Assembly: GCA_014360645.1 (NCBI GenBank)
Contig: JACIXD010000003.1
Coordinates: forward strand, 240,764 to 304,763
Reading direction: 5' to 3'
Source: Actinomycetota bacterium
Lineage (GTDB): Bacteria; Actinomycetota; Geothermincolia; Geothermincolales; RBG-13-55-18
Length of the DNA: 64,000 nt
The notes under the pieces were generated by a model, which was not told the DNA's origin, did not search any database, and saw only the letters and a list, made by a program, of their open reading frames with translations. Below are positions 17,716 to 25,765 of this stretch, in pieces; position 1 is the first letter of the stretch, and each line of letters opens with the position of its first letter. The position numbers were made by a program, and so were the translations under genes.

Positions 17716-18696
17716 TTGACACAGAGGATACTCACCGGATACCGGCCGACGGGAAAACTCCACCTCGGGAACCTGCACGGCAACCTCAAGCGCATGATCG
17801 AGCTGCAGGAGGAGGCGGAGTGCTTCTTCTTCATCGCCGACTGGCATGCCCTTACCACCGATTACCAGGACCCCTCACGCCTGCGCTCCTACACCGAGGA
17901 CATGGTGCTGGACTGGCTGGCGGCGGGCATCGACCCTCGGAAGGCGGCCGTCTACCGTCAGTCGGACCTGCCGGAGGTGGCGGAGTTCCACCTCTACCTC
18001 TCCCTCATCACCCCCCTGGGATGGTTGGAGAGGGTCCCCTCCTTCAAGGAGCAGCAGGAGCAGTTGCGGGGCAGGGACATCTCCACCCACGGCTTCCTGG
18101 GATATCCCGTGCTGCAGGCGGCGGACATCCTCATCGTGCGCGCCGACGGGGTGCCGGTGGGCGAGGACCAGCTCCCCCACCTGGAGTTGACGCGCGAGAT
18201 AGCGAGGCGCTTCAACCACCTCTACGGCGAGACCTTCGGGGAGCCGCAGTCTCTGCTCTCGCCCAGCCCCCGCATCCCGGGCACCGACGGCCGCAAGATG
18301 AGCAAGAGCTACGGCAACTACATCTCCCTAACCGACCCCCCGGACGAGGTGAGGAAGAAGGTGCTCTCCATGATCACCGACCCCGCGCGGCGTACCCGCA
18401 GGGATCCCGGGGACCCCGAGAAGTGCAGCGCCTTCCAGCTCCACAAGCCCTACAGCGCCGATATCCTAGACGACATAGCGGAGAAATGCCGTACCGCCGC
18501 CAGGGGTTGCGTGGAATGCAAGAGCATGTTGGCGGAGAGGGTGGTGGAGTCCCTGCTTCCCTTCCAGGAGCGACGGAGGGAGATGGAGAGCAGGCCCGGC
18601 TACGCCTGGGAGGTAATGGGCGCGGGCCTGGAGAAGGTGAGGCCCATCGCGCGCGAGGTGCTGCGCGAGGTGAGGGAGCGCATGGGCATGGACTGA
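17716..18696 (+). CDS. trpS: tryptophanyl-tRNA synthetase
   Basis: This class Ic aminoacyl-tRNA synthetase charges tRNA(Trp). The 326-residue length is normal. The HIGH-like motif is KLHLGNLHG near the N-terminus and the KMSKS loop is DGRKMSKSYGN. The N-terminus TQRILTGYRPTG matches the family start. I chose the TTG at 17716 because GAGGAG lies five bases upstream; the longer GTG start at 17653 has no site and follows directly after an AT-rich TAGAATAAT (17644-17652) that may be a -10 element. The gene heads a trpS-scpA-scpB-rluB run also seen in other Gram-positive-type genomes. Confidence 0.95.
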   Translation: MTQRILTGYRPTGKLHLGNLHGNLKRMIELQEEAECFFFIADWHALTTDYQDPSRLRSYTEDMVLDWLAAGIDPRKAAVYRQSDLPEVAEFHLYLSLITPLGWLERVPSFKEQQEQLRGRDISTHGFLGYPVLQAADILIVRADGVPVGEDQLPHLELTREIARRFNHLYGETFGEPQSLLSPSPRIPGTDGRKMSKSYGNYISLTDPPDEVRKKVLSMITDPARRTRRDPGDPEKCSAFQLHKPYSADILDDIAEKCRTAARGCVECKSMLAERVVESLLPFQERRREMESRPGYAWEVMGAGLEKVRPIAREVLREVRERMGMD

Positions 18697-18736
18697 GAGA
18701 GGCCGGGGGATGGATGCGGACTGAGAAGGGGGAAGG

Positions 18737-19471
18737 TTGCCTTACCAGGTAAAGCTGCGCGTCTTCGAGGGGCCCTTCGACCTCCTGCTGCACCTCATCG
18801 GGCGTAAGGAGATCGACATCTACGAGATCTCCCTCGCCGAGATCACCGATGAATACCTCGCCTACATCGAGAGCATGCGCGAGCTGGACCTGGAGGTGGC
18901 CACGGAGTTCCTCCTCATCGCGGCCACCCTGCTCAAGCTGAAGTCGGACTCCCTCCTGCCGGCGCCGGAGAAGGAGGTGGAGGAGCTCGCCCCCCAGGAG
19001 CTGCGCGAGGAGCTGCTCTGGAGGCTGGTGGAGTACCAGAAGTTCCGCAACGCCGCGGAGGAACTGGCGGGTCGGCTGGAGCGCGAGGAGAGATATTACT
19101 ACCGACAGGTGGACCTCGAGGAGCCCTTCCGAGACCTGGTCCCGGATGTACTACGGGGTCTGACCCTGGAGATGCTGGCGGCGGCGGCGCGGGAGTTCGC
19201 GCAGGGCGAGGACGAGGTGGACGTGGGCTATATCGCGCCCATACGGGTGAATGTGGAGGACTTCATGCAGCGGGTTCGCAGGGCGCTGGAACGCGGGGGA
19301 CGCACCACCTTCCGCGAGCTGACCCAAGACTGCGCGCTGCGCATAGAGGTGATCGCCTTCTTCGTGGCGCTGCTGGAGCTCTTCAAACGAGAGGAGATCG
19401 ACTTGCGGCAGGCCACGCGCTTCGGCGATATCGAGATATGCGCGATGGGGGAGGGCGGGGATGGAGATTAA
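18737..19471 (+). CDS. scpA: segregation and condensation protein A
   Basis: ScpA is the kleisin subunit of the SMC-ScpAB condensin complex, which compacts and segregates chromosomes. The 244-residue protein begins YQVKLRVFEGPFDLLLHLI, the family signature, followed by IDIYEISLAEITDEYL. The C-terminal winged helix (TFRELTQDCALRIEVIAFFVALLEL) binds the SMC head. The start is a TTG at 18737 after GAAGGGGGAAGG. The 3' end overlaps scpB by eleven bases, consistent with the usual scpAB pair. Confidence 0.95.
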   Translation: MPYQVKLRVFEGPFDLLLHLIGRKEIDIYEISLAEITDEYLAYIESMRELDLEVATEFLLIAATLLKLKSDSLLPAPEKEVEELAPQELREELLWRLVEYQKFRNAAEELAGRLEREERYYYRQVDLEEPFRDLVPDVLRGLTLEMLAAAAREFAQGEDEVDVGYIAPIRVNVEDFMQRVRRALERGGRTTFRELTQDCALRIEVIAFFVALLELFKREEIDLRQATRFGDIEICAMGEGGDGD

Positions 19472-20165
19472 ACCTATCGGGGGCGCCATATGGCGGACCG
19501 GCGCGGGCCAGGAGGACATCCGGGAGATGGAGGAGGTGAAGGGAGCCCTGGAGGCCCTGCTCTTCGTGGCCGACGAGCCCCTCGCCCCGCGCCGGCTGGC
19601 GGAGGCGCTGGAGTGCGACGAGGGCAAGGTCCTCTCCGCCCTGCAGGAGCTGCGGGAAGAATACCTGCGCTACAACCGCGGCATGCAGTTGCGGGAGGTG
19701 GGGGGAGGGTGGCGCATGCATACCCATCCCGCCTACGCCTCGCAGATAGAGAGGCTGCTCCTCTCCTCGCGCCGCACGCGGTTGACCCGCGCCGCGGTGG
19801 AGACCCTGGCCATCATCGCCTACATGCAGCCCATCACCCGCACCCAGGTGGCCAACCTGCGCGGGGTGCAGTCGGAGAACATGGTAAAGGCCCTGGAGGA
19901 GATGGGGCTGGTTGCGGAGGCGGGCAAGGAGAGGGCGCCGGGAGGCCCCGCCCTCTACGTCACCACCGAGAAGTTCCTGGAGCGCTTCGGCCTCAACAGC
20001 CTGGAGGACCTGCCGCCGCTGGAGGATTTTCAGCCCGATGCCGAGACGGTGGAGCGCATCGCGCGCTCCCTATCCGGACAGGCGGATAGAGGCGCGGAAG
20101 AGGGGCCGGGGGCGTGCGGCGAGGGTGACGTCGTGGAGGCGGAAGAGGCGGAGGACGGGGCCTGA
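19461..20165 (+). CDS. scpB: segregation and condensation protein B
   Basis: ScpB is the dimeric winged-helix partner of ScpA. The core EVKGALEALLFVADEPL and the second wing TRAAVETLAIIAYMQPITR, then NLRGVQSENMVKALEEMGL, match the family closely. The ATG at 19461 follows GGGGAGGGCGGGG and gives a 22-residue leader before the conserved core; an internal ATG near 19527 is possible. The acidic C-terminal tail after about residue 195 is variable in the family. The gene overlaps scpA and is followed by the pseudouridine synthase gene after 18 bases. Confidence 0.94.
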   Translation: MEIKPIGGAIWRTGAGQEDIREMEEVKGALEALLFVADEPLAPRRLAEALECDEGKVLSALQELREEYLRYNRGMQLREVGGGWRMHTHPAYASQIERLLLSSRRTRLTRAAVETLAIIAYMQPITRTQVANLRGVQSENMVKALEEMGLVAEAGKERAPGGPALYVTTEKFLERFGLNSLEDLPPLEDFQPDAETVERIARSLSGQADRGAEEGPGACGEGDVVEAEEAEDGA

Positions 20166-20183
20166 GGAGGCGTCGACACCGGC

Positions 20184-20900
20184 ATGGCTCCCGAGGAGAG
20201 GCTCCAGAAATTGCTGGCTGCGGCGGGGCTGGGGTCGCGCCGCCGCTGCGAGGAGATGATCGCCGCGGGCCGGGTTAGGGTGAACGGCCGGACGGCCTCG
20301 CTCGGGGACCGCGCGGACCCGGAACGCGACGAGATAAGCGTGGACGGCGTGCCCGTCGATCCCGGAGTGGAGAAGAAGTACTTGCTCCTCAACAAGCCGG
20401 CGGGCTACGTGACCACCGCAAGGGATACCCGGGGCAGGCCCACGGTGATGGACCTGGTCAAGGGGGAGGGCAGGGTCTTTCCGGTAGGGCGACTGGACAT
20501 GGACACCCGGGGGCTTCTCCTCCTCACCAACGATGGCTATCTGGCGTACCGAGTCATGCATCCCTCTTTCGGCGTCGAGAAGACCTACCTGGTGACCGCC
20601 GAGGGACGGCTGGGCCGACGGGGACTGGCGCGGCTGCGCGAGGGGGTTGAGCTCGAGGAGGGGGTCACCGCGCCCGCCAGGGTGCGGGTGTTGGAGAACG
20701 AGGGGGGGCGCTGCGTGTTGGAGATGACCATCCACGAGGGCCGCAAGCGCCAGGTGCGCAGGATGTGCGCCGCGGTGGGCCTCAAGGTCACAGACCTGGT
20801 GCGCATCCGCCTCGGGCACCTGGACATGCGGGGCGTGGAGGAGGGCAGCTACCGGGTCCTTTCGCGCCGGGAGGTGGAGCCCTTCCTGGCCGACGACTAG
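20184..20900 (+). CDS. rRNA pseudouridine synthase, RsuA/RluB family
   Basis: This 238-residue enzyme isomerises a specific uridine in rRNA. It has the N-terminal S4 RNA-binding domain (RLQKLLAAAGLGSRRRCEEM) and a catalytic domain with the RLD motif holding the catalytic Asp (VFPVGRLDMDTRGLLLLTND) and the late motif IHEGRKRQVRRM. Family position and neighbours (scpB upstream, aro genes downstream) resemble the RluB-type gene of Gram-positive genomes. The target nucleotide cannot be read from the sequence. Confidence 0.9.
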   Translation: MAPEERLQKLLAAAGLGSRRRCEEMIAAGRVRVNGRTASLGDRADPERDEISVDGVPVDPGVEKKYLLLNKPAGYVTTARDTRGRPTVMDLVKGEGRVFPVGRLDMDTRGLLLLTNDGYLAYRVMHPSFGVEKTYLVTAEGRLGRRGLARLREGVELEEGVTAPARVRVLENEGGRCVLEMTIHEGRKRQVRRMCAAVGLKVTDLVRIRLGHLDMRGVEEGSYRVLSRREVEPFLADD

Positions 20901-21076
20901 CACCTCCTCGTCGGAGGAGGTTTACCGCCGCCGGTCGTGCGCGTGGTCGTCGTGAACAGGTCCCCACCGCCGCCGGTCGCGGCCCGCTCTCCCGCGAAGG
21001 GAAGAGAGACGCATAAGGCAAGAGAGACGCATAAGGAAAGGTAAAGATGCTGTAACGTTTCGGTAGGCGCTTTGGG

Positions 21077-21106
21077 TTGAAAAAGTTTGAGAGACCACCC
21101 TATCAT
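21077..21106 (+). promoter_or_regulatory. sigma70-type promoter, distal aroH promoter
   Basis: TTGAAA at 21077-21082 and TATCAT at 21101-21106 are 18 bases apart. The predicted start near 21113 gives a leader of about 155 nt before aroH. Confidence 0.5.
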
Positions 21107-21214
21107 CCTGACAAACCAAGCAAATTCGACAAGAGGAAAAGGATGATCTCCCAAATATTCGATCTGGTAACCGTCGTACTACGTCTGGTGGAGGATGCGA
21201 AGGTAAAAACAGCG

Positions 21215-21242
21215 TTGCCTAACCCGGCTTATATGGTAAACT
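21215..21242 (+). promoter_or_regulatory. sigma70-type promoter, proximal aroH promoter
   Basis: TTGCCT at 21215-21220 and TAAACT at 21237-21242 are 16 bases apart. Transcription would start about 18 bases before the aroH ATG, just ahead of the AAGGAGG site. Confidence 0.4.
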
Positions 21243-21267
21243 TTTGTCCTGACAAGGAGGCTGGGTC

Positions 21268-21630
21268 ATGCAGTTGAGGGCTTTGCGCGGAGCGATCCTC
21301 TGCCGGGACAACACCAAGGAGGAGATCACCGAGAAGACGGCGGAGCTCCTGCGGGAGATGATCAAGCGCAACGACATCCGTCCCGAGGACATCGTGGACG
21401 TCATCTTCACCGCCACCGAGGACCTCACGGCGGAGTTCCCGGCCGCCGCGGCGCGCCACATCGGCCTCACCCACGTGCCGCTGCTCTGCGCGCGCGAGCT
21501 CTCCATCGAGGACTCGCCCCAGAGGTGCATCAGGGTGCTCATGCACTTCTACACCCGAAAACATCCGCACGAGTTGCGCCACCCCTATCTCGAGGGGGCG
21601 CGCCAGTTGAGGACGGACCTCCCCGAATGA
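21268..21630 (+). CDS. aroH: chorismate mutase, AroH class
   Basis: This monofunctional chorismate mutase converts chorismate to prephenate. The 120-residue protein fits the trimeric AroH fold of Bacillus subtilis: LRALRGAILCRDNTKEEI with the active-site Arg7, PEDIVDVIFTATEDLTAEFPA, a central Glu and Arg in the segment from CARELS to CIRVLMH, and the C-terminal Tyr in HPYLEGARQLR. It heads the aromatic run aroH-aroF-tyrA-aroA. The ATG follows AAGGAGG. The gene ends at its own terminator (21708-21734), so the next genes need a separate promoter or readthrough. Confidence 0.93.
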   Translation: MQLRALRGAILCRDNTKEEITEKTAELLREMIKRNDIRPEDIVDVIFTATEDLTAEFPAAAARHIGLTHVPLLCARELSIEDSPQRCIRVLMHFYTRKHPHELRHPYLEGARQLRTDLPE

Positions 21631-21707
21631 GCTGGCAGCGCCTCACAACCGCATAAAGGACGGTGGGAAGTCGGAAGACGGTCTCTGGTTACCGGAAGCG
21701 AAAGGGG

Positions 21708-21734
21708 AGTTCGAGCCGGGGCTCGGGCTTTTTT
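21708..21734 (+). terminator. intrinsic terminator after aroH
   Basis: AGTTCGAGC at 21708-21716 pairs with GCTCGGGCT at 21721-21729 (two U-G pairs) across a four-base loop and is followed by a run of Ts to 21734. It lies 78 bases after the aroH stop. Confidence 0.75.
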
Positions 21735-21748
21735 GTTTGTTGGGGTCC

Positions 21749-21850
21749 GGGTTTGTTGGGGTCAGATCTTCGATCCCGATGAACGGATACGTTTGTGCCG
21801 GGGCGATTGAGGTAAGCGAAGATCGAGCATACGACCCCGGAAGAACGGCA
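21749..21850. repeat. 102-base tandem repeat, copy 1
   Basis: This copy is identical in all 102 positions to 21853-21954. It starts GGGTTTGTTGGGGTCAG and ends AAGAACGGCA. Within each copy, a GGGGTCAGATCTTCGATC stretch near the start faces an imperfect inverted counterpart ending GACCCC near the end. Confidence 0.9.
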
Positions 21851-22056
21851 AGGGGTTTGTTGGGGTCAGATCTTCGATCCCGATGAACGGATACGTTTGT
21901 GCCGGGGCGATTGAGGTAAGCGAAGATCGAGCATACGACCCCGGAAGAACGGCAACAGAAAAACGGAGACGTGGTGGGATGATAAGCCTCAGAAGAGAAG
22001 ATCGGAGAAGGAAAACAACCGAAGGACTGCGATCGAAGATCGAAGATCTGACCCCA
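21757..22056. mobile_element. non-autonomous element with 19-base perfect terminal inverted repeats (MITE-like)
   Basis: TGGGGTCAGATCTTCGATC at 21757-21775 is the exact reverse complement of 22038-22056, giving a 300-base unit. A further direct copy of the left end at 21861-21879 means a 196-base core (21861-22056) is an alternative boundary. The interior holds no transposase; a 62-codon ORF at 21883 runs out through the right repeat and has no ribosome binding site. No target duplication is evident in the flanks. Related single ends lie at 9005 and 9548. The right end touches the aroF ribosome binding site, so aroF must be transcribed from within or through the element. The family is not identified. 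Confidence 0.65.
21853..21954. repeat. 102-base tandem repeat, copy 2
   Basis: Exact second copy of 21749-21850, separated from it by two bases. The perfect identity indicates a recent duplication or ongoing slippage or recombination. Confidence 0.9.
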
Positions 22057-22070
22057 GGGAGGTGGTGGTG

Positions 22071-23081
22071 ATGGTAATCGTCATGCGGGAGGGCGCGAGC
22101 GAGGAGGAGATAAAGGAGATCGTGGACCTCCTCCACAAGGTGGGGGCGGAGGCCCACGTCTCGCGGGGGGAGTTCCGCACCGTCATCGGGGTGATCGGGG
22201 ACCGCGAGAAGGTCATGCAGATGCCCTTCGAGGCCTACGGGGCGGTGGAGCGGGTGGTCCCCATCATGAAGCCCTACAAACTGGTGAGCCGCGAGTTCCA
22301 GCCCGAGCCCACGGTCATCAAGGTGGGGAAGGCCCGCATAGGAGGCGGGTCCTTCACGGTCATAGCGGGGCCGTGCTCGGTGGAGAGCGAGGCGCAGGTG
22401 GTGGAGGCGGCGAGGGCAGCCCGGGAGGCGGGGGCGTCGCTGTTCCGTGGCGGGGCCTTCAAGCCCCGCACCTCTCCCTACAGTTTCCAGGGACTGGGAG
22501 AGGAAGGGCTTTCCATCCTCGCCAGGGCGCGCGAGGAGACCGGCCTTCCCGTGGTCACCGAGGTGCTGGACGTGAGGGACATCGAGCTGGTGTCGAGGTA
22601 CGCGGACGTCCTCCAGGTGGGCGCACGCAACATGCAGAACTTCCTCATGCTCAAGGAGCTGGGAAGGCAGGAGAAACCCGTCCTTTTGAAACGCGGCATG
22701 AGCTCCACGGTGGAGGAATGGCTGATGGCGGCGGAATACATACTCAAGGAGGGCAACCGGAGGGTGATCCTCTGCGAACGCGGCATCCGCACCTTCGAGA
22801 CCGCCACCCGCAACACCCTGGACATCGCCGCCGTACCGGCGGTGAAGGGCGCCTCCCACCTCCCGGTGATCGTCGATCCCAGCCACGCCACGGGGGTGCG
22901 CGAGCTGGTGCCGCCGCTGTGTATGGCGGCCCTGGCCGCCGGGGCCGACGGGGTGATGGTGGAGGTGCACCCGCGCCCCAAGGAGGCGCTGTGCGACGGC
23001 TCCCAGTCCTTGACCGTGGAGGGTTTCAGGGCGATGATGGATGAGCTGAGGGCCCTGGCGGGGTTCCTGGGAAGGAGTTAG
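22071..23081 (+). CDS. aroF: 3-deoxy-7-phosphoheptulonate (DAHP) synthase, type I beta
   Basis: DAHP synthase joins phosphoenolpyruvate and erythrose 4-phosphate, the first step of the shikimate pathway. The 336-residue protein has an N-terminal ferredoxin-like regulatory domain (about 1-70, MVIVMREGASEEEI) as in the Thermotoga enzyme, where it mediates feedback inhibition. The TIM barrel follows, with VIAGPCSVES, RGGAFKPRTSPYSFQG, LLKRGMSST, ILCERGIRTFE and DPSHATGVRELV carrying metal and substrate residues. The ATG at 22071 has GGGAGGT seven bases upstream; the longer GTG start at 22062 would overlap that site. The next gene, tyrA, starts 20 bases downstream. Confidence 0.95.
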   Translation: MVIVMREGASEEEIKEIVDLLHKVGAEAHVSRGEFRTVIGVIGDREKVMQMPFEAYGAVERVVPIMKPYKLVSREFQPEPTVIKVGKARIGGGSFTVIAGPCSVESEAQVVEAARAAREAGASLFRGGAFKPRTSPYSFQGLGEEGLSILARAREETGLPVVTEVLDVRDIELVSRYADVLQVGARNMQNFLMLKELGRQEKPVLLKRGMSSTVEEWLMAAEYILKEGNRRVILCERGIRTFETATRNTLDIAAVPAVKGASHLPVIVDPSHATGVRELVPPLCMAALAAGADGVMVEVHPRPKEALCDGSQSLTVEGFRAMMDELRALAGFLGRS

Positions 23082-23101
23082 GAAGGCGGAAAGGGGTTCG
23101 C

Positions 23102-24229
23102 TTGGCAGGAGAGAGCGCGTTCCGCCGCGCGGGGATCCTGGGGACGGGCCTCATCGGAGGTTCCCTGGGGCTGGCGCTGAAAAAGCGCGGGCTGGTGGAG
23201 GAGGTCCTGGGCTATGACCGCGACGCCTCCATGCTGGAGAGGGCATGCGGCTGCGGCGCGGTGGACGCCGCCGCGTCCGGGCCTCGGGAGCTGGCCCGCT
23301 CCTGCGACCTCGTCTTCATCGCCGTGCCGGTGCGCTCCATACCCGGCGCCATGCGGGAGCTGGCGACTCACCTGGGGAGCGGCACGGTGGTGAGCGACGT
23401 GGGGTCGGTGAAGGGCCCGGTGGTGAGGGCGGCACGCGAGGTCCTCGGAGGCGGGTGCCGTTTCATCGGCGGCCACCCCCTGGCCGGCTCGGAGCAGAGG
23501 GGGGTGGAGTTCGCGGACCCCGACCTCTTCCGGGACGCCTATTACGTCCTCACCCCGGGGAGGGACTGCGACGCGGATGCCTATGCCGGACTGCACGCCC
23601 TGCTCGGCTCCATGGGGGCCAGGGTCATCGCCATGGATCCCGAGCTGCACGACCGGGCGGTGTCGGTGATCAGCCACCTCCCGCATGTCCTGGCCGCCGC
23701 CCTCATGAACCTCGCCCTCGACCGCGCCGACGAGTACCCGCTGCTGCGCCTGGCCGCGGGGGGTTTCCGGGACATGACCCGCATCGCCGCCTCCCACGCG
23801 GGCCTGTGGCTGGACATCCTCGTGGAGAACCGCGAGGCGGTGAGGGAGACGCTGCGCGAGTGCATGACGGCGCTGGAGAGAGTGGAGGGCATGCTCCTGA
23901 GCGGGGAAGAGGGCGAGCTCTCGGCCTGGCTGGAGCGCGCCCGCGGCGGCAGGCAGAAGCTGGCGCCCGCCCTGCGGGAATCACTGCAGGAGCTGTACAG
24001 CTTGGTGATGCCGGTAGTGGACCGCCCCGGCGTGATCAGCGAGGTGACCCTGGCGGTGGGCGGGGAGGGGATAAACATCGACGACATCGAGCTCGTCCAT
24101 CCCCTGGAGAGCGGCCGGGGGCTCCTGAGGCTGTCGGTGAGGGGCGGCGAGGCGGCGGCGCGCGCGGCGCGGGCGCTGCGGGAGAGGGGTTACCGGGTCA
24201 GCGTGAGCAAAGCCCTGGGCGAGGCATAA
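23102..24229 (+). CDS. tyrA: prephenate dehydrogenase with C-terminal ACT domain
   Basis: This NAD(P)-dependent enzyme converts prephenate to 4-hydroxyphenylpyruvate for tyrosine synthesis. The 375-residue protein has the Rossmann motif GILGTGLIGGSLGLALKKRG, SDVGSVKG, the catalytic His segment IGGHPLAGSEQRGVEFAD and the helical dimer domain (ISHLPHVLAAAL). Residues about 300-375 form an ACT domain (VMPVVDRPGVISEVTLAVGG), which probably binds tyrosine as feedback inhibitor. The start is a TTG at 23102 after AAAGGGG. The gene lies between aroF and aroA, as expected for an aromatic cluster. Confidence 0.94.
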   Translation: MAGESAFRRAGILGTGLIGGSLGLALKKRGLVEEVLGYDRDASMLERACGCGAVDAAASGPRELARSCDLVFIAVPVRSIPGAMRELATHLGSGTVVSDVGSVKGPVVRAAREVLGGGCRFIGGHPLAGSEQRGVEFADPDLFRDAYYVLTPGRDCDADAYAGLHALLGSMGARVIAMDPELHDRAVSVISHLPHVLAAALMNLALDRADEYPLLRLAAGGFRDMTRIAASHAGLWLDILVENREAVRETLRECMTALERVEGMLLSGEEGELSAWLERARGGRQKLAPALRESLQELYSLVMPVVDRPGVISEVTLAVGGEGINIDDIELVHPLESGRGLLRLSVRGGEAAARAARALRERGYRVSVSKALGEA

Positions 24230-24484
24230 TACCCCTCCGTCCTTCAGCCGATGGCGGCGTCCGTGGATCCGCGGGCATGGAGAGCGGTAGCGGGAGGCAG
24301 GAGAAATGATCTCCGAGGGTCCGCGAGAACGGGACCCGGATGGGGATGGCACGGTCAGGGGACGGGAGGCGAGGGGGCACGGCGCGTGCGGACGAGGTGA
24401 TCCGGACAGAGAGGCGCCGCGAGGAGATCGCGGCGTTACGACAATCTGCTGGTAACTAGAAGGTTATGCCAGGAGGTCGCGGAG

Positions 24485-25765
24485 ATGGACATGGTCTTCA
24501 ACGGCGTATCGCGCGGGATACGGGGAGAGGTCCGTGTACCGCCCGACAAGTCCATCTCCCATCGCGCCGCCATCCTGGGGGCGTTGGCGGTGGGGGCCAC
24601 CACCGCGCGTCCCTTCCTGCGCTCCGGGGACTGTCTGTCCACCATGGCCTGCCTGCGGGCTCTGGGAGTGGACCTGCGCCTGGAGGGCGAGACCCTGCGC
24701 GTGGAGGGCAGGGGCCCGGAGGGCTGGCGCGAGCCCGCCGAGCCCCTGGACGCCGGCAACTCCGCCACCACCATGCGCCTGCTCGCCGGGGCGCTGGCGG
24801 GGATGCCCTTTCGATGCGAGATCCGCGGCGATGCCTCGCTGTCGCGCCGTCCCATGGCCCGGGTGGCGGAACCCCTGCGGGCCATGGGGGCGGAGGTGGA
24901 GACCGTGGGGGAGGGAGGCCGTCCTCCCTTGGTCATCCGCGGGGGAGGGCTCAGGGGCATCGATCACGCCCTGCCCGTGGACAGCGCACAGCTGAAGTCG
25001 GCACTGCTCCTCGCCGGCCTACAGGCGGAGGGGGAGACGCGGGTGCGGGGGGGCAGGGCCTCGCGAGACCATACCGAGAGGATGCTCTCCCTCATGGGGG
25101 CGGACATCTTCTTCGAGGAGGAGGCGGTGGGGATCAGGCGTTCCCTCCTCACGGGCGGCGACCTGGAGATACCCGGGGACATCTCCAGCGCCTCCTTCCT
25201 GCTGGCGGCAGCGGCTCTGCTGCCGGGATCGCGCCTGCTTCTGCGAGAGGTGGGGCTGAACCCCACCCGCGCCGGGTTCCTCTCCGTGCTCAACTCCATG
25301 GGGGCCCTGGTCATGGAGTCCTCCTATCGCGAGAGGGACAACGAGCCCCGGGGCGACCTGGAGGTGGGGAGCGCGGGCCTCACCGGGGTGGAGGTGGAGG
25401 GGTGGCGCGTCCCCGCCCTCATCGACGAGGTGCCCCTGCTGGCGGTGCTGGGATGCCGGGCGCGCGGGGAGACGGTGGTGAGGGGGGCGGGTGAGCTGCG
25501 GGTGAAGGAGAGCGACCGTATCGCCGCCATGTGCTCCGAGCTGACCAGGATGGGGGGCAGGGTGGAGGAACTCGAGGACGGCTTCGTGGTCCACGGCCCC
25601 ACCCGGCTCCAGGGCGCGCGCGTCGATTCACACGGAGACCACCGCATCGCCATGGCCCTGGCGGTGGCCGCCCTCTGCGCCGAGGGAGAGACGACTATCT
25701 CCGGGTGGGAGTGCGTGGACATCTCCTTCCCCGGCTTCGCAGCACTGCTGCGGTCCCTGCTGTGA
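24485..25765 (+). CDS. aroA: 5-enolpyruvylshikimate-3-phosphate synthase
   Basis: EPSP synthase transfers enolpyruvate to shikimate 3-phosphate. The 426-residue length is standard. Motifs are VPPDKSISHRAAILGALA, LDAGNSATTMRLLAG (class I sequences usually have GNAGTAMR; the S/T composition here is as in class II enzymes, which can be glyphosate tolerant), the double-barrel DSAQLKSALLLAGL, RDHTERML, DISSASFLLAAAAL and the C-terminal RVKESDRI-like LRVKESDRIAAM. It closes the aro run after a 255-base gap from tyrA. Cytidylate kinase and ispH, which often follow in related genomes, are not present downstream. Confidence 0.95.
   Translation: MDMVFNGVSRGIRGEVRVPPDKSISHRAAILGALAVGATTARPFLRSGDCLSTMACLRALGVDLRLEGETLRVEGRGPEGWREPAEPLDAGNSATTMRLLAGALAGMPFRCEIRGDASLSRRPMARVAEPLRAMGAEVETVGEGGRPPLVIRGGGLRGIDHALPVDSAQLKSALLLAGLQAEGETRVRGGRASRDHTERMLSLMGADIFFEEEAVGIRRSLLTGGDLEIPGDISSASFLLAAAALLPGSRLLLREVGLNPTRAGFLSVLNSMGALVMESSYRERDNEPRGDLEVGSAGLTGVEVEGWRVPALIDEVPLLAVLGCRARGETVVRGAGELRVKESDRIAAMCSELTRMGGRVEELEDGFVVHGPTRLQGARVDSHGDHRIAMALAVAALCAEGETTISGWECVDISFPGFAALLRSLL

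Larger units (their letters stand above)
20901..21267. other. intergenic region with aroH promoters
   Basis: This is a 367-base gap that becomes AT-richer after 21040. Two tandem 18-base units (AAGAGAGACGCATAAGG plus one base) occupy 21002-21037. Two promoter candidates follow (21077-21106 and 21215-21242), and the region ends at the aroH ribosome binding site AAGGAGG. A 66-codon ORF at 21077 lacks a ribosome binding site and recognisable features and is probably spurious. Confidence 0.55.
21631..22070. other. intergenic region with terminator and inverted-repeat element
   Basis: This 440-base gap contains the aroH terminator, a partial repeat at 21735-21750, two tandem 102-base repeats and an element bounded by 19-base perfect inverted repeats (21757-22056). 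The aroF ribosome binding site GGGAGGT starts at 22057, immediately after the element. Confidence 0.75.

Noticed and set aside
21077..21277. 66-codon ORF before aroH
   Set aside because: It starts at the -35 element of a promoter candidate, lacks a ribosome binding site and overlaps the aroH start.
21883..22071. 62-codon ORF inside the inverted-repeat element
   Set aside because: There is no ribosome binding site, and its end is read through the terminal repeat; it does not resemble a transposase.
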